Positions 49,997-58,295 of a stretch of 64,000 nucleotides of DNA are shown here, piece by piece. Numbering within the stretch: the stretch's first letter is position 1; the number at the start of each line of letters is the position of its first letter. The translations under genes were made by a program, and so were the position numbers. Origin of the DNA: Mycolicibacter sp. MU0102 (lineage in GTDB: Bacteria; Actinomycetota; Actinomycetes; Mycobacteriales; Mycobacteriaceae); assembly GCF_963378105.1 (NCBI RefSeq), contig NZ_OY726398.1:1922001-1986000 (forward strand), written 5' to 3'. The notes under the pieces are model-generated. The model was not told where the DNA came from and ran no database searches. It worked only from the letters and a program-made list of their open reading frames with translations.

Positions 49997-52492
49997 CTAG
50001 CCGGGCTGGCCGCTGCCCCCTGCGGTACCGGCTTGTCCGGGCGGGGTGCCGGTGCCGCCGTCGCCCGCGGAGCCACCGGCACCGGCTGCGCCGCCTGCGC
50101 CCGTGGTCCCGTTGGTCCCGCCGGTGCTGGTGCCGCCTGCTCCACCGGCTGCGCCGTTGCCGCCGGTTCCGCCGTCGCCGCCGTTGCCGCCGGCCAGGGG
50201 ATTGCCGCTCGAGTCGGTGCCGCCTGCCCCGCCGGTGTTGCCGGCGCCGCCGGTGCCACCGCCGCCGCCTGCGCCGCCGTTGCCGCCGTTGCCGGTGACT
50301 GCGCTACCTCCGGCGCCGCCCTTGCCGCCGTTACCGGCGTCGCCGCCGTCGCCGCCGTTGCCGCCGGCCGCGTGCGGGGGGTGGGTCGCGATCCCACCGA
50401 GGAAGCCCGTACCGCCGGTGCCGCCTGCGCCACCGTTGCCGCCGTTGACGGCGCCTTGGGCGCTACCGCCGGCGCCGCCGACACCGCCGTCCCCGCCGTC
50501 CCCGATGGTGCCGCCACCGCCCATGCCGCCCTTGCCGCCGTTACCGGCATGGCTGGCACCGGCGCCGTAGGGATTGCCGTTGGGCATGGCCACCCCGCCG
50601 CTGTTCCCGCCGGCGCCGCCGGCCCCGCCATTGCCAGCGGTACCACCAGCGCCGCCGGTGATGGGGATAGCAGCGGTTCCGCCGTTGCCGCCGCTGCCGC
50701 CGTTTCCGCCGCTTGCGGTGCCAGAGCCTCCTGCTCCGCCCGCACCACCATCTCCGGCTGCTATCCCACCGGAGGCACCGCCGCCGTTACCGCCGGCCCC
50801 GCCGTTGCCGCCGATGCTGACCACGCCGGGGCCGGTGGCGCCGCCACCGCCGTTGCCGCCGGCGCCGCCCTGGCCGGCGGCAGCGGTGGCGTTGCCGAGA
50901 CCGCCGTTGCCGCCCTTGCCGCCGTTGCCGCCTTGGCTGTAGGTGGTGCCGTTGTGCTGCCAGCCGGTGCTGGTGCCACCGTCGCCGCCCTTGCCGCCGT
51001 TGCCGCCGTTGGTACTGGCGTTGCCGCCGGCTCCGCCGTTGCCGCCGGCGTAGGTGCCGGTGCCGCCGTTGCCGCCGTCGGAGCCGCCGCCGCTCCCGAA
51101 GGGCGAGCCGCCGTTGCCGCCGTTGCCGCCGATGGTTTGGACGGTGGCGTCGCCGGTGGCGCCGTTGCCGCCGTTTCCGCCGTTGCCGCTGGCGATTCCG
51201 CCGTAGGTGCGCCCGCCGGCGCCGCCGTTGCCGGCGGTACCGGCGGTGGCGTTCCCGCCATTGCCACCGTCACCGCCGTTACCGGCCAGGGCGAAGTTGG
51301 AGCGGCCGCCGTTGCCGCCGGTGCCGCCGTTGCCGCCGTTGAGGCCGGTTCCGCCGTTACCGCCGTCGCCGCCGCGACCGCCGTCGCCTACGAGGTTTAC
51401 GTTGTTGCCGCCGCCATACCCGCCGGCTCCGCCGTGGCCGCCGTTGCCGAGGTAGTCGCCGTTGCCGTCCTGGTAGGCGTTGGCTCCGGTTCCGCCTTGT
51501 CCGCCGTCACCGCCGACCCCGATCTGTCCGGCGTTGCCGTACATCGGGCTGGTGTGGATGGTGGAGCCGCGCGCTCCGGCGAGGCCGCCGGCGCCGGACT
51601 GCGTTGACCCGGCTCCGGCGCCGCCGCTGCCGCCGTTGACGTGGTCGACGGTGCCGGTGGCGCCGTTGCCGCCGGCCCCGTTGTTGCCGCCGGCCCCGCC
51701 GTTGCCGCCGTTGCCGAACATGAAGCTGCTGCGGCCGCCGTTGCCGCCGTTGCCGCCGAGTCCGCCGTCGCCGCCATTGCCGTTTCCGCCGTTGGCCCAG
51801 GTGCCTGCTGCACCGTCGACACCCTTGCCACCAGCCCCGCCGTTGCCGCCGTTGCCGAAGAACCAGGCGGAGGCGTCGCCGGCGTTACCGCCATTCCCGC
51901 CAGCGGTGGCGGTATCCAGCGCTGCACCGCCGTTGCCGCCGTTGCCTCCGAGACCCATCCAGAGGCCGCCGGCTCCGCCATCACCACCGTTGGCACCCGC
52001 GCCGCCCGCGCCGCCGGTGCCGCCGTCGCCGATCCAGCCGGCGGCGTTGCCGCCGTTGCCGCCGTCGACCCCGGCTTCGGTGCTGGTCCAGCCGTCGCCG
52101 CCGTCACCGAACCACAGGCCGCCGTTGCCGCCGTCGGGGTTGGTTTCGGTGCCGTCGATGCCGTTGCCGATCAGGTATTGGCCGGCCATGGTGTTGATGG
52201 CGCCGTTGACCAGTTCACCGAAGTCACTGGTGATCCAGGCCTGCAGGCCGTCGTGGATGGGGTCGTAGAACCACTGGTCGATGGTGCTGGTCCAGTCGAA
52301 GGTGCCTACTTCGGCGGGGCCGGCTACGCCCCATGCTGAGGTGTCGAAAAGGTCAGCGATCCAATCGAATTCATCGGCCTGAGCGGGCGGGGTGATGGTC
52401 AGGGATGCCATGCCGAACGCCAGGAACGCGCCGACGGTGCTGGCGGCACCGACCGCTCGGGAGTGGCGGCGCGCAGTGGTGTGATGACTCAT
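49997..52492 (-). CDS. PGRS-type Gly-rich exported protein without a PE domain
   Basis: An 831-residue protein. Residues 1-39 are a signal peptide (basic MSHHTTARRHSR, hydrophobic core, cut near AQA-DEF). Residues 40 to about 110 form a Trp/Asp-rich module (DEFDWIADLFDTSAWG, WFYDPIHDGLQAWITSDFGEL). Then comes YLIGNGIDGTETNPDGGNGG, equivalent to the linker that joins PE to PGRS in M. tuberculosis, and about 700 residues of GGNGG/GGAGG repeats that should fold as polyglycine II sheets. No PE domain is present. ATG 52492 is the start. The porin-like gjpA gene lies 49 bases upstream. Confidence 0.85.
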   Translation of the reverse strand: MSHHTTARRHSRAVGAASTVGAFLAFGMASLTITPPAQADEFDWIADLFDTSAWGVAGPAEVGTFDWTSTIDQWFYDPIHDGLQAWITSDFGELVNGAINTMAGQYLIGNGIDGTETNPDGGNGGLWFGDGGDGWTSTEAGVDGGNGGNAAGWIGDGGTGGAGGAGANGGDGGAGGLWMGLGGNGGNGGAALDTATAGGNGGNAGDASAWFFGNGGNGGAGGKGVDGAAGTWANGGNGNGGDGGLGGNGGNGGRSSFMFGNGGNGGAGGNNGAGGNGATGTVDHVNGGSGGAGAGSTQSGAGGLAGARGSTIHTSPMYGNAGQIGVGGDGGQGGTGANAYQDGNGDYLGNGGHGGAGGYGGGNNVNLVGDGGRGGDGGNGGTGLNGGNGGTGGNGGRSNFALAGNGGDGGNGGNATAGTAGNGGAGGRTYGGIASGNGGNGGNGATGDATVQTIGGNGGNGGSPFGSGGGSDGGNGGTGTYAGGNGGAGGNASTNGGNGGKGGDGGTSTGWQHNGTTYSQGGNGGKGGNGGLGNATAAAGQGGAGGNGGGGATGPGVVSIGGNGGAGGNGGGASGGIAAGDGGAGGAGGSGTASGGNGGSGGNGGTAAIPITGGAGGTAGNGGAGGAGGNSGGVAMPNGNPYGAGASHAGNGGKGGMGGGGTIGDGGDGGVGGAGGSAQGAVNGGNGGAGGTGGTGFLGGIATHPPHAAGGNGGDGGDAGNGGKGGAGGSAVTGNGGNGGAGGGGGTGGAGNTGGAGGTDSSGNPLAGGNGGDGGTGGNGAAGGAGGTSTGGTNGTTGAGGAAGAGGSAGDGGTGTPPGQAGTAGGSGQPG
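50000..52135. repeat. PGRS tandem GGX coding repeat
   Basis: About 2.1 kb built from degenerate 9-12 base units that read CCGCCGTTGCC on the plus strand and GGCAACGGCGG on the coding strand. This region makes long spurious open frames in other phases, including a 524-residue Val/Ala/Gly frame on the plus strand. It is likely hypervariable and prone to assembly error. Confidence 0.8.
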
Positions 52493-52495
52493 GGG

Positions 52496-52511
52496 TAGAG
52501 ATACCTCTCTA
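52496..52511 (-). promoter_or_regulatory. Hairpin TAGAGA-N4-TCTCTA over the PGRS ribosome site
   Basis: On the minus strand the sequence TAGAGAGGTATCTCTA lies 3 nt before ATG 52492. Its GAGAGG is the only ribosome-site candidate and is inside the stem, so folding would hide it. This suggests coupled or regulated translation after gjpA. Confidence 0.45.
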
Positions 52512-52541
52512 ATGGTTTGGGGGAAAAAGGTTTTGGAGGAC

Positions 52542-53618
52542 TCAGAGTCCGAGGAGGTCGCCGAGCCAGCCGAAGGCATCAGTCGCGGCAGCGGCGCCAC
52601 CGTCGTCGACCAGGGGCAGTTCGGCTCCGGCCAGTGGCGGGGTGACCACCACGTTGCCCTTGCCGTCCCAGCCTGAGCCGAGTAGGGCGCCGACGGTTTG
52701 CCCCCAGGCCTGCCAGGCCGCGATCGGGCCGATCCCGGCACTGTTGAGGTCGAGGTTGCCCATGACGGGGACGCCACTGAATTCGATGCCGACGCTTTGG
52801 AAGATCGATCCACCGACTGCGGGCACTGAGGCGGCGACGACGCCGCCGGGGCCGAGCACTTGGTAGGTCATCGCGTTGATGCCCGGGGACAGTAGTCCGC
52901 CGAAGGCGAAGTCGAGGTGGTCCATGTTCATGCCGGCCGGGAAGTAGCCGGAGGCGTTGATCATCGGCAGTAGTGCACCGAGGTCGAGGGTGGCGCCGTT
53001 GAAGAACGCGCCGCCCATGTTGATCAGGATGTCGAAGGGGTTGTCGCCGTCGGTGATGCCGTTGAGCAAGGCGATCCAGGGGCTGATCATCGGCCCGATC
53101 GAACCCATCAACACCGCGCTGGCCGGCGACCCCAGGTAGTCGATGATCGGCATGATCGAGTCCGCATCCACATCCGGCGGGATGTAGCCGGCGACCTGGC
53201 CGAACATCAGCTGGTGGGTGTTGTCCATGGTGTGGTTCAAGATCGTGGTGCGGGTTTCGGCGGTCGCGTCCTGCAACGCCCAACCGGAGATCACCGCGTT
53301 CAGATGCAGCTGGATCTGCTCGGTCACCGAGTTGATGGAGCCGGAGCGGTCGTTGAGCAACTGGTCGGCGTAGTCCATCTGGTTGGCCCAGAACTGCTGC
53401 ATTCCCACACCCGGGGCCAGATACCAGTTGTTCAACATGGTGGTGACGTTGGCCGAGGCGGCGTTGATGACGTCTTGGAACGCCCCGGTCAAGGCCACCG
53501 CAGGTGCCTGAACAGCGGACATGGTGGACAACGGCGCGGCCACCGGTGTCACCGCGACAAGACTGGCCCCGACCAGGGCCACACCTGCGGTGGCGTAGGG
53601 ACGAAGAGTGGCGTGCAA
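52542..53618 (-). CDS. gjpA: GjpA-type outer membrane porin-like protein
   Basis: A 358-residue exported protein resembling the GjpA porin family of mycolata. A signal peptide (HATLRPYATAGVALVGASLVAVTPVAAP, about 1-32) precedes a mature domain with AFQDVINAASANVTTMLNNWYLAPG, NPFDILINMGGAFFNGATLDLG and a C-terminal GWLGDLLGL. Family assignment is from memory of annotated homologs; pore activity is inferred. The start is TTG 53618, because GGAGGAG lies 5 nt upstream; the frame runs 27 codons further without support. It is upstream of, and probably co-transcribed with, the PGRS gene. Confidence 0.7.
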   Translation of the reverse strand: MHATLRPYATAGVALVGASLVAVTPVAAPLSTMSAVQAPAVALTGAFQDVINAASANVTTMLNNWYLAPGVGMQQFWANQMDYADQLLNDRSGSINSVTEQIQLHLNAVISGWALQDATAETRTTILNHTMDNTHQLMFGQVAGYIPPDVDADSIMPIIDYLGSPASAVLMGSIGPMISPWIALLNGITDGDNPFDILINMGGAFFNGATLDLGALLPMINASGYFPAGMNMDHLDFAFGGLLSPGINAMTYQVLGPGGVVAASVPAVGGSIFQSVGIEFSGVPVMGNLDLNSAGIGPIAAWQAWGQTVGALLGSGWDGKGNVVVTPPLAGAELPLVDDGGAAAATDAFGWLGDLLGL

Positions 53619-53688
53619 GAGAACTCCTCCAGGTATGTGACGCACAGCACGAGATGGAACGCGCCGAGCGTAACTGAGAGCAGCATGA

Positions 53689-53700
53689 TTTGTATACAAA
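53689..53700. promoter_or_regulatory. Perfect palindrome TTTGTATACAAA upstream of gjpA
   Basis: A 12-bp perfect palindrome lies about 70 nt before the gjpA start. On the minus strand it contains TATACA, which could be a -10 box, so a bound regulator could block it. Confidence 0.4.
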
Positions 53701-54065
53701 AAACCAGAACGTGTTTCAGTCAGAACCTCTGAGGGTGGGCGAGCGTGACGCCGAAAATGGCTCTGCGGCGCCGCCAGATATCAAATAACGGCAGTTAAAG
53801 GCACACTAACTGGTTCGGATTTCGATGCGACGCGGATCTATAACGCGCTCCGTCACATATGAATGCAAGTTGTAACAAGTCGTCGAAATCGGGCGCTAAG
53901 GGCACCCGTATGGCCGCTCCTGCGGCGCACCGTCTCAGGCATTGGACGGGTTTCTACGAAGCCGGACCGTGCCCGGACGGCGGGCGCGAAGACTACCGAG
54001 ATCGTGGCGCGACGGATAGATTTGTCGGTCATGGCGCCCGTGGATCGCAACCGCAATCCGGGTGC
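53701..54065. other. Intergenic region between gjpA and the dikinase gene
   Basis: About 365 bases, noticeably AT-richer than the rest near 53760-53870 (CAAATAACGGCAGTTAAAGG, TAACTGGTTCGG, ATAACGCGC). I looked for the rifampin-associated inverted repeat reported before rph genes and did not find it. The open frame of the next gene runs back to 53859, but that part reads as unstructured Arg-rich sequence and is unlikely to be coding. Confidence 0.45.
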
Positions 54066-56372
54066 ATGAGCGCGACGTTCGTCAAACCGCTGAGTGATAT
54101 CCGCGCGACCGATGTCGCGTTCAGCGGCGGCAAAGGCGCCAACCTGGGAGAGTTGCTGGCTGTTGGATTGCCCGTACCCGACGGATTCGTCATCGGCGTC
54201 TCGGCGCACGTGGACCTCTCGGGAGAGCTGCGCGATGCGATCGTCGCGAACTACCACGCACTCGGTGACGACACCGCCGTAGCGGTGCGATCCTCGGCCG
54301 TGGCCGAGGACGGGGTCGATGCTTCTCACGCGGGAATCTACGAGACCGTTCTCAACGTTCGGGGAATCACGCAATTGCTTGCCGCTGTTGACTATTGCTG
54401 GGAGTCGGCGTCGTCTGCACGGGCCCGCCGATACCGCGACGCGCGGGGGCTGGAATCCACGGTGGGAATGGCCGTCGTCGTCCAGCGCCAAATCGTCCCC
54501 ACCTGCGGTGGCGTCGCCTTCACTGCGGACCCGCTCAGCGGCGATAGGGATCGGGTGGTCATCGAGCTTGCCCGAGGGCATGGCGAGAGCGTCGTCGACG
54601 GGTCGGTGACGCCCGAAAGCATTGTCGTGGACAAGATCAGCCTGAATCGGGCCGATTCTGAGGCACGTCTGGCGTTGTCCGACAAGAAGATTCGTAACCT
54701 CGTCGACTGCGCGATCCGGATCGAGCAGTGGTACGGCAGGCCGCAGGACATCGAGTGGGTCGTCGATGAGCACGGTCAGATCTGGATTCTGCAGACCCGC
54801 CCGATAACCACCGGCGAAGCGTTGCAGGCGAGGGCCAAGGCGGCACAGTTCTATGACCCGCCGCGAGCAACCGAAAGTCGTTGGACCCGAGTCAACATCG
54901 CCGAAGCCGTACCTGGCGTGCCGACGCCGCTTTCCTGGTCGATGTGGAGGACCGGGCTCACCGAGGCGCAACGGCAAACGCAAATCCAACTCGGCGTCGT
55001 GTCAAAGCGCGAGAGTCGGCAGGGACCGCTTCTGACCCTCGCGCAGGGCTGGCCGGTGCTGTCGGTCGACCTGTTGTTGAGCCAAGTAGCTCGGGTCCCC
55101 GGCGTGGATCCGAGCGCGTTCAGTCAGCAGCTTCTCGGCGAAGCGGAACACATCGACATGGCACCGAAACACGCGCGCGCCGTGACGGCATGCCGGATGG
55201 CCTTCCGCGCACCGGTCACGCTTGCGCTGCTGAATCGGCGCCTGCGCGCTGTCAGCGCGACCTCGCGGCAAGCGTGGCAGCGAGATGCGTGGCGTCGTGC
55301 CGACGATCCCCTGGCACTGCTGGTCGGGGCCGCCACGCGCTTCGGGGAAACCTTGACCATTCACACCATGCAGACCTACCTGTGTCAAAGCCTGTATCAG
55401 GCGGTCGAGCGAGTGGCCGGGGACCTGGTGATCGAGCTGCTCTCCGGCGATGGTGACCTCCCTGAAGCGCACCTGGCCAGGGATCTTTGTCTGCTCTCCG
55501 GCGGCGCGATCTCGCTCGATCGCTTCCTGCGAGAGCACGGATTCCACGGGCCCGACGAGGGGGAGATCGGGTCCGCGTCGTGGCGGCAGAACCCGGAACC
55601 GGTTCTGCAGGCAGCGCGCACGTGGGCAGATGGCGGCAGTGTGCGTGATCCCGGTGCCGCTTTGGCTCGCCGGCGCGATGAACGAGTTCAGGCTGAATCA
55701 GAGCTGCGCGCACTGCTGCCGCGCGCGCGGCGCGGCGCTGTCACCCAGCTGATTGCCCTGGCGCGCCGAGCCTTGGTCGGCCGGGAGATCGGGAAGACGG
55801 CCTTCCTGCAAGATCTTGATGTTGCTCGTCATGCGGTGTCCTTCATCGACGCAGCTGCGGTCTGGCGCACGCTCGACGAACTCCGGGGGAGCGCTGTGCT
55901 TTCTTCAGCGGACGTCCTTGCCCGCCAACGGGTTCGGTCGCGGTTCGCCACGCAGGAGCCCCCGCTGTCATTTGTCTGCGATCCGAACTCGGCGCCGGTC
56001 GCTTCCGCCGTAGGGGAACCGCCGCTTATCACCGGTGCCGCTGCGAGCCCGGGCCGTGTCCGTGGACGGGCGCGGGTGGTGACCAATCCCAACGCGATCG
56101 TCGAACTCGGCGATGACGATGTGCTGATCGCACGGACCACCGACCCGTCATGGGTGGTGCGGTTCATGGCAGTGGCCGGGATGGCCATCGATGTGGGCGG
56201 CACGTTGTCACACGCCGCGATCATTGCGCGTGAACTCGGGATACCGTGCGTGATCGGCACAGGCAACGGCACCCAGGTCATCCCCGATGGGGCGTGGCTG
56301 GACCTCGACGGCTCGCAGGGGACCGTGAAGATCCTCGATGAGCCGCCTACCGATCGATCCGGAATCGCTTGA
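54066..56372 (+). CDS. Rifampin-phosphotransferase-like / PEP-synthase-like dikinase
   Basis: A 768-residue enzyme with an N-terminal PPDK/PEP-synthase ATP-grasp domain (about 1-310: GGKGANLGELLAVGLPVPDGF, AVRSSAVAEDG, GVAFTADPLSGDRD, QTRPIT), a 360-residue middle region and a C-terminal phospho-His swivel domain (about 680-768) with catalytic His716 in GGTLSHAAII. The PEP-binding TIM barrel of true PEP synthase is missing. That layout is the one of rifampin phosphotransferases, which inactivate the drug with ATP. The substrate is unproven and related enzymes act on other acceptors. ATG 54066 is chosen; it overlaps the DUF167 gene by 26 bases, convergent. Confidence 0.75.
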   Translation: MSATFVKPLSDIRATDVAFSGGKGANLGELLAVGLPVPDGFVIGVSAHVDLSGELRDAIVANYHALGDDTAVAVRSSAVAEDGVDASHAGIYETVLNVRGITQLLAAVDYCWESASSARARRYRDARGLESTVGMAVVVQRQIVPTCGGVAFTADPLSGDRDRVVIELARGHGESVVDGSVTPESIVVDKISLNRADSEARLALSDKKIRNLVDCAIRIEQWYGRPQDIEWVVDEHGQIWILQTRPITTGEALQARAKAAQFYDPPRATESRWTRVNIAEAVPGVPTPLSWSMWRTGLTEAQRQTQIQLGVVSKRESRQGPLLTLAQGWPVLSVDLLLSQVARVPGVDPSAFSQQLLGEAEHIDMAPKHARAVTACRMAFRAPVTLALLNRRLRAVSATSRQAWQRDAWRRADDPLALLVGAATRFGETLTIHTMQTYLCQSLYQAVERVAGDLVIELLSGDGDLPEAHLARDLCLLSGGAISLDRFLREHGFHGPDEGEIGSASWRQNPEPVLQAARTWADGGSVRDPGAALARRRDERVQAESELRALLPRARRGAVTQLIALARRALVGREIGKTAFLQDLDVARHAVSFIDAAAVWRTLDELRGSAVLSSADVLARQRVRSRFATQEPPLSFVCDPNSAPVASAVGEPPLITGAAASPGRVRGRARVVTNPNAIVELGDDDVLIARTTDPSWVVRFMAVAGMAIDVGGTLSHAAIIARELGIPCVIGTGNGTQVIPDGAWLDLDGSQGTVKILDEPPTDRSGIA

Positions 56373-56577
56373 CGCGCGCACCCGCGCCGGACGCCAGTTC
56401 GACCCGGCTGCGCGGCACGCCGAAATGCTCTGCCAGAACACGGATGACGGCGGCATTCGCTTTGCCATCCACGGCGGGCTCGCGCACGTAGACGGTCAGC
56501 TGTCCGTCGTCGTCGGTCTCGACCAGGGGGCCTTTGCGGCTGCCCGGTTTGACCTTGACGACGACGGTTTCGGTCAT
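56347..56577 (-). CDS. DUF167 (YggU-family) protein
   Basis: A 76-residue protein of the DUF167 family: VKVKPGSRKGPLV at the start, LTVYVREPAVDGKANAAVIRVLAEHFGVPRSRVELASG in the middle and the final RVKRFRID. Function is unknown; these are small alpha/beta proteins. It starts at ATG 56577 and its end overlaps the dikinase gene tail-to-tail by 26 bases. It lies 10 bases after the stop of the thiolase gene on the same strand. Confidence 0.9.
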   Translation of the reverse strand: MTETVVVKVKPGSRKGPLVETDDDGQLTVYVREPAVDGKANAAVIRVLAEHFGVPRSRVELASGAGARVKRFRIDR

Positions 56578-56587
56578 CGCGCAGGGG

Positions 56588-57787
56588 CTACCGGGCGACG
56601 ATCACCGACGAGCCGTGCCCGAACAGGCCCTGGTTGGCCGTGACGCCCACCCTGGCGCCCTCGACCTGCCGGCCGGTGGCGGTCCCGCGTAGCTGCCAGG
56701 TCAGCTCGCACACCTGGGCGATGGCCTGCGCCGGGATCGCCTCGCCGAAGCAGGCAAGCCCACCGGAGGGGTTCACTGGCACCCGGCCACCGATGGTGGT
56801 GGCGCCGCTGCGCAGCAGCTGCTCGCCTTCACCCTTGGCGCACAGGCCCAGGTGCTCGTACCAGTCGATCTCCAGCGCGGTGGACAGGTCGTAGACCTCG
56901 GCCAGGCTGACGTCCTCGGGGCCGATCCCGGCCTCGGCGTAGGCCGCATCCAGAATCTGGTCCTTGAACACCCGCTCCGGGGCCGCCACCACGGCGGTGG
57001 AATCGGTTGCGATGTCCGGCAATTCGGGCAGGTGCTGCGGGTAGCGGGGGGTCACGGTGGACACCGCGCGCACCGACGGCACACCGTCGAGCGAACCCAG
57101 GTGCTTCTTGGCGAATTCCGCGCTGGCCACGATCAACGCGGCCGCACCGTCGGAGGTGGCGCAGATGTCGAGCTGGCGCAGCGGGTCGGAGACCACCGGG
57201 CTGGCCAGCACGTCGGCAACCGCGGATTCCTTGCGGTAGCGGGCATTCGGGTTGCTTAGGCCGTGCCGAGAGTTCTTCACCTTCACCTGCGCGAAGTCCT
57301 CGGAGGTGGCGCCGTAGAGGTCCATCCGGCGGCGCGCCAGCAGCGCGAAGTACACCGGGTTCATCGCGCCGATCAGGTGGAACCGCTGCCAGTCCGGGTC
57401 GTTCTTGCGCTCACCGCCGACCGGGGCGAAGGCGCCCTTGGGGGTGGTGTCGGCGCCGATCACCAGCGCCACGTCGCAGAAGCCGGCCAGGATCTGGGCC
57501 CGGGCGCTCTGCAGCGCCTGCGAACCAGAGGCGCAGGCGGCGTACGACGAAGACACCGGAACGCCGTTCCAGCCCAGCTTCTGGGCGAACGTCGAACCGG
57601 CGATGAAGCCCGGGTAGCCGTTGCGGATGGTGTCCGCGCCGGCGATGAACTGGATCTGCTGCGCGTTCAGGCCCGCGTCGGCCAGCGCGGCACGGGCGGC
57701 GACCACCCCGTACTCGGTGAAGTCGCGGCCCCACTTGCCCCACGGGTGCATGCCCGCACCCAGGATGTACAGCGGCTCGGGGCTCAT
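56588..57787 (-). CDS. Thiolase-fold lipid-transfer protein / acetyl-CoA acetyltransferase-like (Rv1627c-like)
   Basis: A 399-residue thiolase-superfamily protein of the SCP-X type. The active-site Cys is in SSYAACASGSQALQSA, the C-terminal Cys/His block in VNPSGGLACFGEAIPAQAIAQ, and the final GxxG motif in TANQGLFGHGSSVIV. Such proteins work with DUF35 partners as a ketosteroid or sterol side-chain aldolase or thiolase complex. The exact reaction here is inferred. ATG 57787 overlaps the DUF35 stop, so the pair is co-translated. Confidence 0.88.
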   Translation of the reverse strand: MSPEPLYILGAGMHPWGKWGRDFTEYGVVAARAALADAGLNAQQIQFIAGADTIRNGYPGFIAGSTFAQKLGWNGVPVSSSYAACASGSQALQSARAQILAGFCDVALVIGADTTPKGAFAPVGGERKNDPDWQRFHLIGAMNPVYFALLARRRMDLYGATSEDFAQVKVKNSRHGLSNPNARYRKESAVADVLASPVVSDPLRQLDICATSDGAAALIVASAEFAKKHLGSLDGVPSVRAVSTVTPRYPQHLPELPDIATDSTAVVAAPERVFKDQILDAAYAEAGIGPEDVSLAEVYDLSTALEIDWYEHLGLCAKGEGEQLLRSGATTIGGRVPVNPSGGLACFGEAIPAQAIAQVCELTWQLRGTATGRQVEGARVGVTANQGLFGHGSSVIVAR

Positions 57788-58227
57788 GCGTCCACCTTCT
57801 TCCACGCGTAGACGGTGCGCGTCACGCCGTCGTCGTCGGTATAGAGCGGCATGGTGGTCAGCTCCATCTCCATGCCGACCTTCAAGTCCGCGGCCAGGGT
57901 GCCCTCGACGACCTTGCCCAGCACGATCAGGCCCTCGTCGGCCAGCTCCACCGCGGCGATCGCGAACGGCTCGAACGGGTCGCTCGGCGGGTAAGGAGAC
58001 GGCGGGAGATACCGGTTCTCGGTGTAGCTCCAGATCTTGCCGCGCCGCGACAGCGCGACCGGTTCCAACACGTCGCCGTCGCAGGCGGGGTTGGGGCAGT
58101 TGTTCTCACGCGGTGGGAACACATAGGTGCCGCACTGCGGACACTTGGCGCCGGTCAGGTGGGGGAGGCCGGCGTCGTCGGTGGCGAACCACCCGTCGAT
58201 GGCCGGCTGCGAGGCTACATCTGGCAC
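57784..58227 (-). CDS. DUF35 OB-fold zinc protein, partner of the thiolase (Rv1628c-like)
   Basis: A 147-residue DUF35 protein. The N-terminal zinc ribbon has CPQCGTYVFPP and CPNPACDGD, and the C-terminal OB-fold starts near GKIWSYTENRYLPP. DUF35 proteins bind acyl-CoA and pair with thiolase-like proteins to make an active complex, for example in steroid side-chain cleavage. It is directly upstream of the thiolase gene with ATGA overlap, conserved as in M. tuberculosis next to polA. Confidence 0.9.
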   Translation of the reverse strand: MPDVASQPAIDGWFATDDAGLPHLTGAKCPQCGTYVFPPRENNCPNPACDGDVLEPVALSRRGKIWSYTENRYLPPSPYPPSDPFEPFAIAAVELADEGLIVLGKVVEGTLAADLKVGMEMELTTMPLYTDDDGVTRTVYAWKKVDA

Positions 58228-58295
58228 TGGGTCAGCGTACCCAACCGGAACGGCGAAACTGAAACGTGTTCCAGTTGCCGGGACAAGGCGACAGT

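Noticed and set aside
50033..51607. 524-residue plus-strand frame opposite the PGRS gene
   Set aside because: Made only of Val/Ala/Gly repeats from the antisense of the GGX coding repeat, with no signal peptide or ribosome site.
50000..52135. Regular repeats that could be read as a CRISPR array or satellite
   Set aside because: Units are degenerate 9-12 bases without spacers of constant length, and they stay in frame as GGX protein repeats.
53701..54065. Rifampin-associated element upstream of the dikinase gene
   Set aside because: I searched for the roughly 19-bp inverted repeat around GGGGCTTGCGGCAAG and saw nothing close.
53859..54065. 69-residue N-terminal extension of the dikinase
   Set aside because: Arg/Ala-rich and unrelated to the ATP-grasp domain, which starts right after ATG 54066.
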